This document shows, one piece after another, positions 31,624-35,306 of a DNA stretch of 35,306 nt. The stretch is taken from positions 1 to 35,306 of the forward strand of contig JAKABX010000008.1 in NCBI GenBank assembly GCA_021796545.1, given 5' to 3'. The notes under the pieces were generated by a model that worked only from the letters and a program-made list of their open reading frames with translations, was not told where the DNA came from and searched no databases. The stretch is from Actinomycetes bacterium (GTDB lineage: Bacteria; Actinomycetota; Acidimicrobiia; Acidimicrobiales; Bog-793). Each line of letters opens with the position of its first letter. The first letter of the stretch is position 1. The translations under genes were made by a program, and so were the position numbers.

Positions 31624-31665
31624 GGGATTCACAGCGATCTTTCAGGGATTCACCAGAGCAGTCCG
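31624..31665 (+). promoter_or_regulatory. Phased repeats upstream of the HtrA-like gene (candidate operator)
   Basis: GGGATTCAC occurs twice (31624-31632 and 31645-31653), 21 bp apart. CAG triplets stand at 31632, 31643 and 31654, exactly 11 bp apart. Direct repeats spaced by one helical turn are the usual target form of OmpR/PhoB-family response regulators. It lies between the ABC-F stop and the protease start. Confidence 0.35.
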
Positions 31666-31780
31666 AGAACCGCCGGCAAGGATGTCCATGAAGCCGTGCG
31701 AGAGACCAGAGGCGGTGCGAGGAACCGCCCCCCGCACCCCGAGACGGCGTCGAAGAGGGCGCCGGTTCTAAGGAGAAGCC

Positions 31781-33325
31781 ATGGACCCGAGGAACGAAGA
31801 CCAAGGCCCTGAGCAGGCCTTCGCGCCGACGGGCGAACTGCGACCCGAGGACACGGCGCCCCTTGCGCCGGCCGGCGAGAGTCGCCCGCCACTTCCCCCC
31901 GATCTCGCAGGGTCCCCGTCGGCCCCCGCCGCACCGCTGCCGCCGGATCTCGGCGCGCGCAGGGACGCGGCACCTGCCGCCGGTTGGGGACCGCGTCCCC
32001 CCGCCTTCGATCCGGCGGGTGCCGGGATGCCGCCGGAGGGCCCACCGCCGCCGTACTCCCCCCCCTACGGCTGGGCGTGGCCCTCCGGCGGCGCAGAGCC
32101 GCCGGCCGAGCCGCCCCGGCGGCGCCGGCGCCTCGGCGTCGTAAGCACGGTGGCCGCTGTCGCGCTGGTGGCGGGCGGGCTCGGCGCGGGCCTCGGCGTC
32201 GCCTTCGGGACGGGCCCCTCGTCGAACGCCGGCTCGAGCCCGTCGGGCTCGATCGCCCCGCTCCCGCGCTCGAGCGAGACCTCGATCTCGTCGGCGGGCG
32301 GCGCGCGCTCGGTCGGGGCGATCACCGCCGCGGTCGAGCCGTCGGTCGTCGACATCAACGTCAACGTCGCGAGCCCCGCCGGCTACCAGCAGCAGCAGGC
32401 CGCCGGGACCGGCATGATCGTCACCTCCTCGGGCGAGGTCTTGACGAACAACCACGTCGTCGAGGACGCGACCTCGATCCACATCGTCGTCGCGCACCAC
32501 GGCACCTACACCGGCCGGGTGCTCGGCGTCGACCCCACCAGGGACGTCGCCCTCGTCCAGATCGTCAACCCGCCGAAGAACCTTCCCTATGTGACCCTCG
32601 GCGACTCGGCAACAGTGCAGGTGGGCGACAGCGTCGTGGCGATCGGCAACGCGTACGGCCTCGGCGGCACGCCGTCGGTCGCGACGGGGATCGTCTCGGC
32701 GCTCGGCCGCACCATCACCGCCTCGGACCAGAGCGCGACCTCCGCAGTCGAGACGCTGCACAACCTCATCCAGACGAGCGCCCAGATCGCGGCCGGCGAC
32801 TCGGGCGGCCCACTGGTCAACACGCGCGGTGAGGTCATCGGGATGGACACCGCGGCGGCCTCGGGGGAGGGCGGCACACTCGGGTTCGCGATCCCGATCA
32901 ACACCGCGCGTCAGATCGTGCTGCAGATCGAGCACGGCAAGGCCACCGGTGGCGTGATCATCGGCGAGTCGCCCTTCCTCGGCATCGAGGAGCAACCGAC
33001 CACGGGCCTCGGCAACTCGGGTCTCGGCGGCTTCGGCGGCTTCGGCGGCTTCGGCGGCCTGCCGGGCTTCGGCAACAGCGGATCGACCCAGAGCGTGAGC
33101 GGCGTCGCCCTCTACGACGTCATCCAGGGCAGCCCGGCCCAGCGGGCGGGACTGTCGGCGGGCGACACGATCACCGCCGTCGACGGGACCCGGACGCCGA
33201 ACTGGACGGCTCTGACCAAGATCATCGAGGCGAGAAAGCCGGGCCAGTCGGTGACCGTCTCCTACGTCGACACCAACGGAGCGACCCACACCGTGACGAT
33301 CACCTTGGCCGGCCTGCCGAAGTAG
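31781..33325 (+). CDS. HtrA/DegP-like membrane-anchored serine protease with PDZ domain
   Basis: 514 residues. A long Pro/Ala-rich cytoplasmic N-terminus (about 1-112) ends in PRRRRR, followed by one transmembrane helix (LGVVSTVAAVALVAGGLGAG), a Ser/Gly linker and an extracytoplasmic trypsin-like S1C domain. The catalytic triad is complete: H225 in LTNNHVVED, D255 in TRDVALVQ and S341 in AAGDSGGPLVN. A PDZ domain follows (FLGIEEQ to AGLSAGDTITAVDG), interrupted by a GGFGGFGGFGG insertion. Family role: quality control of misfolded envelope proteins. The ATG has AAGGAG 7 nt upstream. Phased repeats upstream suggest response-regulator control, as envelope-stress proteases often have. Confidence 0.93.
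   Translation: MDPRNEDQGPEQAFAPTGELRPEDTAPLAPAGESRPPLPPDLAGSPSAPAAPLPPDLGARRDAAPAAGWGPRPPAFDPAGAGMPPEGPPPPYSPPYGWAWPSGGAEPPAEPPRRRRRLGVVSTVAAVALVAGGLGAGLGVAFGTGPSSNAGSSPSGSIAPLPRSSETSISSAGGARSVGAITAAVEPSVVDINVNVASPAGYQQQQAAGTGMIVTSSGEVLTNNHVVEDATSIHIVVAHHGTYTGRVLGVDPTRDVALVQIVNPPKNLPYVTLGDSATVQVGDSVVAIGNAYGLGGTPSVATGIVSALGRTITASDQSATSAVETLHNLIQTSAQIAAGDSGGPLVNTRGEVIGMDTAAASGEGGTLGFAIPINTARQIVLQIEHGKATGGVIIGESPFLGIEEQPTTGLGNSGLGGFGGFGGFGGLPGFGNSGSTQSVSGVALYDVIQGSPAQRAGLSAGDTITAVDGTRTPNWTALTKIIEARKPGQSVTVSYVDTNGATHTVTITLAGLPK
33026..33060 (+). repeat. Short tandem 9-bp repeat coding Gly-Gly-Phe
   Basis: GGCGGCTTC is repeated three times plus a partial copy inside the protease gene, encoding GGF units in a loop of the PDZ domain. 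It is in frame and could vary in copy number by slippage without a frameshift. Confidence 0.7.
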
Positions 33326-33341
33326 CGGGACGGCCGGGATC

Positions 33342-33379
33342 GAGGGGCGGGGCGCGCGGGCGAGCGCGCTCCGCCCCTC
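33342..33379. terminator. Bidirectional terminator hairpin between htrA-like and DUF3039 genes
   Basis: GAGGGGCGGGGCGCGC pairs with GCGCGCTCCGCCCCTC over 16 bp with one G-U, loop GGGCGA, placed between two convergent genes. It lacks a T-run. Confidence 0.65.
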
Positions 33380-33392
33380 AGGCGCGCGTCGC

Positions 33393-33710
33393 TCAGCGCG
33401 CCGGGAGCTTCCAGCCGTTCGCCGTCGCGATCTCCGCGCAGCTCGGGCAGAGCGGGTAGCGCTTGGGGTCGCGTCCCGGGGTCCAGATCTTGCCGCAGAG
33501 CGCGCGCACGGGCGTGCCGTTGACCATGCCCTCGACGACCGAATTGCCGACGGGCACGAAGTCGCCGCCCTCTGGCGTGTAGCCCTCGAGGACGATATGG
33601 GTCATCCGCTCGTGGTCGCCGTCGAGGGTCGGCTCCAGGCGCTCGAGGACCTCGACCGCCGGCGCGCGCCGCAGCTCGGTGTCGGCTCCAGAGGTGGTGA
33701 TCGGGCTCAT
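33393..33710 (-). CDS. DUF3039 domain protein, zinc-ribbon-like
   Basis: 105 residues from MSPITTSGAD. The pattern matches DUF3039 of actinomycetes: MTHIVLEGYTPEGGDFVPVGNSVVEG, ALCGKIWTPGRDPKRYPLCPSC and EIATANGWKL. The cysteines in LCGK and CPSC could bind a metal. Function unknown. The start at 33710 has GGAG 7-10 nt upstream and a GATCCT box 7 nt before the ATG. It diverges from the GNAT gene by 54 bp. The ORF-track start at 34574 is a shadow. Confidence 0.85.
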   Translation of the reverse strand: MSPITTSGADTELRRAPAVEVLERLEPTLDGDHERMTHIVLEGYTPEGGDFVPVGNSVVEGMVNGTPVRALCGKIWTPGRDPKRYPLCPSCAEIATANGWKLPAR

Positions 33711-33752
33711 CGGCTCCAGGATCGCGCGTCGTGGGGTGCGGCGCGGCGCGCC

Positions 33753-33758
33753 TATCCT
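33753..33758 (+). promoter_or_regulatory. -10 box of leaderless GNAT-methyltransferase transcript
   Basis: TATCCT, then exactly 6 nt (CCCGGC), then the ATG at 33765. No ribosome-binding site is present between them. Confidence 0.55.
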
Positions 33759-33764
33759 CCCGGC

Positions 33765-34310
33765 ATGCCAAGGACAGCGCCCGGTGCGGCGGCGCTCGGG
33801 TTCCGCGCCGCGACCGACGACGACGTCGCGGCCATCGTCGCCCTCGTCGAGTCCGCCTACCGGGGCGACGCGAGCCGAGAGGGGTGGACCACCGAGGCAG
33901 ACCTGCTCGACGGCCAGCGGACCGACCCGGCCTCGGTGTGCGCCCTCCTCGCCACGCCCGGCAGCGAGATCCTGCTCGCCGAGAGCGACGGCGAGCTCGT
34001 CGGCTGCTGCCACCTCGCGCGCCGCGCTTGGCACTGCGACTTCGGAATGTTCGCGGTGCGGCCCGCCGCCCAGGGACGCGGCGTCGGTGCAGCGCTGCTC
34101 GCACAGGCCGAGGCCCGTGCCGCAGCGCTCGGCGCGACGGTGATGAAGATGCAGGTCATCGTCCAGCGGACCGAGCTGCGCGCGTGGTACGAGCGCCGCG
34201 GCTACGCGCCGACCGGCGAGTCGGCGCCCTTCCCCTACAACGACGAGCGCTATGGCATCCCCAAGCGGGACGACCTCAGCTTCGTCGTGCTCGGCAAGGC
34301 GCTCGTCTGA
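33765..34310 (+). CDS. GNAT-family N-acetyltransferase
   Basis: 181 residues from MPRTAPGAAALGFRAAT. The acetyl-CoA site is FGMFAVRPAAQGRGVGAALLAQAEARA (Q-x-x-G-x-G/A motif A), followed by MKMQVIVQRTELRAWYERRGY (motif B). The N-terminal YRGDASREGWTTEADLLDGQR resembles GNATs annotated as acting on small amines or amino acids, but the substrate is unknown. The start is fixed by the TATCCT box 6 nt upstream. Its stop overlaps the proposed CTG start of the methyltransferase gene in a CTGA arrangement. Confidence 0.88.
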   Translation: MPRTAPGAAALGFRAATDDDVAAIVALVESAYRGDASREGWTTEADLLDGQRTDPASVCALLATPGSEILLAESDGELVGCCHLARRAWHCDFGMFAVRPAAQGRGVGAALLAQAEARAAALGATVMKMQVIVQRTELRAWYERRGYAPTGESAPFPYNDERYGIPKRDDLSFVVLGKALV

Positions 34311-35224
34311 GCCCGGCGGTCCCCGCCCCCATCCCCTACCAGGGGAGCAAGCGCCGCCTCGCGCCCGCGATCTGCGCGCTCGTCCCCGCCGACGCCACGC
34401 GGCTGCACGAGCCCTTCTGCGGGGCCGCGGCCGTCTCGCTCGCGGCGCTGTCGGCCGGCCGGGTCGCCGAGGTCGTGCTGAACGACGCGGACAGAGCACT
34501 GATGGCGCTGTGGGCAGCGATCGTGGCGGCGCCCGGCGAGCTCGCGGCGTCCTACCGGCACCTGTTCGAGGCACAGGAGGAGGACCCCCGCGCCTTCTAC
34601 GACGCCTGCCGGGTCGCGTTCAACGCGACCCGCCGCCCCGAGCTGCTGCTCTTCCTCCTCGCCCGCTGCGCCAAGGCGGCGGTCCGCTACAACGCGCGCG
34701 GCGAGTTCAACCAGGCGCCCGACAACCGCCGCCGCGGTGCGCGTCCCGGTCTCGTCGCGCGGCGCCTGCACGCTGCCGCCGCTTTGCTGCGCGGTCGCTG
34801 CACGCTTCAAACCGGCGACTACCGCGAGGCGCTCGGGGCGGTGGCTCCGGGCGACGTCGCCTATCTCGATCCCCCCTACCAGGGTGTGAGCGGGCCGCGC
34901 GACCGCCGCTACGTCGCCCCGCTCGATCTCGGGGGCTTCCTCGACGCGCTCGAGGCCGCGGCGAAAGCCGGCGTGTCGTTCCTCCTGAGCTTCGATGGGC
35001 GCACGGGCGGACGCGCCCACGGCGTCGCGCTGCCCGCCGGGCTCGGGCTCACCCGCGTCGAGCTCGATGCCGGGCGCTCGAGCCAGGCGACGCTGCTCGG
35101 GCGCGCGGAGCGTACCGTCGAGTCCCTCTACCTCTCGCCTGCGTTGCTCGAGCGCCTCGGGGGCCGTCGCGAGGTGGCCGGGCACCTTGCCGGCGCCGCG
35201 CTGACCGCCCGGCTCGCGTCCTGA
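34307..35224 (+). CDS. D12-class (Dam-like) DNA adenine N6-methyltransferase, probable CTG start
   Basis: 305 residues if read from CTG 34307. Motifs of the D12 alpha-class adenine methyltransferases occur in order: YQGSKRRLAP (AdoMet-binding FxGxK region), HEPFCGAAAVSLA (motif I), VVLNDADRALMALW, FNQAPDNRRRG, and the catalytic AYLDPPYQGV (DPPY). No ATG, GTG or TTG lies in frame near the family-typical start; the nearest is GTG 34184, deep in the GNAT gene. CTG 34307 overlaps the GNAT stop by 3 nt, mimicking the GTGA overlaps of gatC/gatA and ilvB/ilvN. No restriction endonuclease is next to it, so it may be a solitary methylase or its partner lies beyond the window. Confidence 0.85.
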   Translation: MSPAVPAPIPYQGSKRRLAPAICALVPADATRLHEPFCGAAAVSLAALSAGRVAEVVLNDADRALMALWAAIVAAPGELAASYRHLFEAQEEDPRAFYDACRVAFNATRRPELLLFLLARCAKAAVRYNARGEFNQAPDNRRRGARPGLVARRLHAAAALLRGRCTLQTGDYREALGAVAPGDVAYLDPPYQGVSGPRDRRYVAPLDLGGFLDALEAAAKAGVSFLLSFDGRTGGRAHGVALPAGLGLTRVELDAGRSSQATLLGRAERTVESLYLSPALLERLGGRREVAGHLAGAALTARLAS

Positions 35225-35261
35225 GGGCCGCCCGCGCGCCGGGCTGTGCAAGGGCCGCTTC

Positions 35262-35281
35262 GTCGGCGCGTCGGCGCCGAC
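35262..35281 (+). terminator. Hairpin after the methyltransferase gene
   Basis: GTCGGCGC, loop GTCG, GCGCCGAC: a perfect 8-bp stem 38 bp after the stop, without a T-run. Nothing else recognisable lies between the methyltransferase stop and the window end. Confidence 0.4.
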
Positions 35282-35306
35282 GGAGGCGGTGCGCGCCGCC
35301 CACGTG

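Noticed and set aside
33026-33060. CRISPR-like repeat
   Set aside because: It is a short in-frame 9-bp coding repeat without spacers.
31553-33289. 578-residue minus-strand ORF antisense to the HtrA-like gene
   Set aside because: Asp/Arg/Val-rich mirror translation without motifs; the plus strand carries an intact catalytic triad.
35049-35303. Minus-strand ORF at the right edge
   Set aside because: Arg/Ala-rich shadow of the methyltransferase 3' end; no start context or domain.

Overview
ORGANISM. This is a very GC-rich (roughly 70% or more by eye), gene-dense stretch with strong GC bias at codon third positions. It looks like an actinomycete, most plausibly an uncultured member of the Acidimicrobiia. 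Pointers are the actinobacterial-type SerC, LeuA and LeuB (LeuB resembles the Mycobacterium protein throughout), DUF1707 and DUF3039 proteins, NANNNT -10 boxes placed for leaderless transcription, and a sulfocyanin-like blue-copper lipoprotein of a kind reported from acidophilic iron oxidisers. The class-level placement is inference. No tRNA, rRNA, insertion sequence, CRISPR array or phage gene was seen.

LAYOUT. (1) Bases 1-about 200 hold a fragment of a CCA-adding enzyme that stops abruptly against the truncated 3' end of an opposite-strand SIMPL-domain gene. This looks like a chimeric assembly join or a rearrangement breakpoint. (2) 1.0-3.2 kb: an SDR oxidoreductase, an SCP2-like protein and an alpha/beta hydrolase. 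(3) 3.2-6.4 kb: gatC-gatA-gatB (tRNA amidotransferase), translationally coupled to each other and to the hydrolase. (4) 6.4-12.7 kb: ilvD, then attenuator-ilvB-ilvN-ilvC and a zinc alcohol dehydrogenase. (5) 12.8-16.9 kb: serC (minus), an aspartate-type aminotransferase and serA. (6) 16.9-19.7 kb: a small membrane protein (minus), attenuator-leuA and the sulfocyanin-like protein. (7) 19.7-22.7 kb, minus strand: a DUF1707 protein, greA, leuC, leuD. (8) 22.75-27.1 kb: attenuator-leuB-ilvE-cimA and a hypothetical protein. (9) 27.1-35.2 kb: a small coiled-coil protein, an MscS channel, two GNATs, a fatty-acid desaturase, an ABC-F ATPase, an HtrA-like protease, a DUF3039 protein and a D12-class adenine methyltransferase. 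No gene-free stretch exceeds about 300 bases.

HOW IT WORKS TOGETHER. The window encodes almost the whole branched-chain amino-acid pathway: IlvB/N, IlvC, IlvD, IlvE, LeuA, LeuB and LeuCD. It also has CimA, which supplies 2-oxobutyrate from pyruvate for isoleucine without threonine deaminase. SerA and SerC give two of the three serine steps.

MAIN DISCOVERY. Three separate units (ilvBNC, leuA, leuB-ilvE-cimA) each begin with a promoter, a tiny leader peptide ending in branched-chain residues plus Thr-stop (VVLLT, LLLT, VIIT), and a rho-independent terminator. In all three the leader GTG lies exactly 6 nt after the -10 hexamer, so the leader peptides should be translated from leaderless RNAs. 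The residues match the products of each unit: Val/Leu for ilvB, Leu for leuA, Val/Ile for the unit with cimA. The same -10-to-start spacing (6-8 nt) recurs at several ordinary genes in the window.
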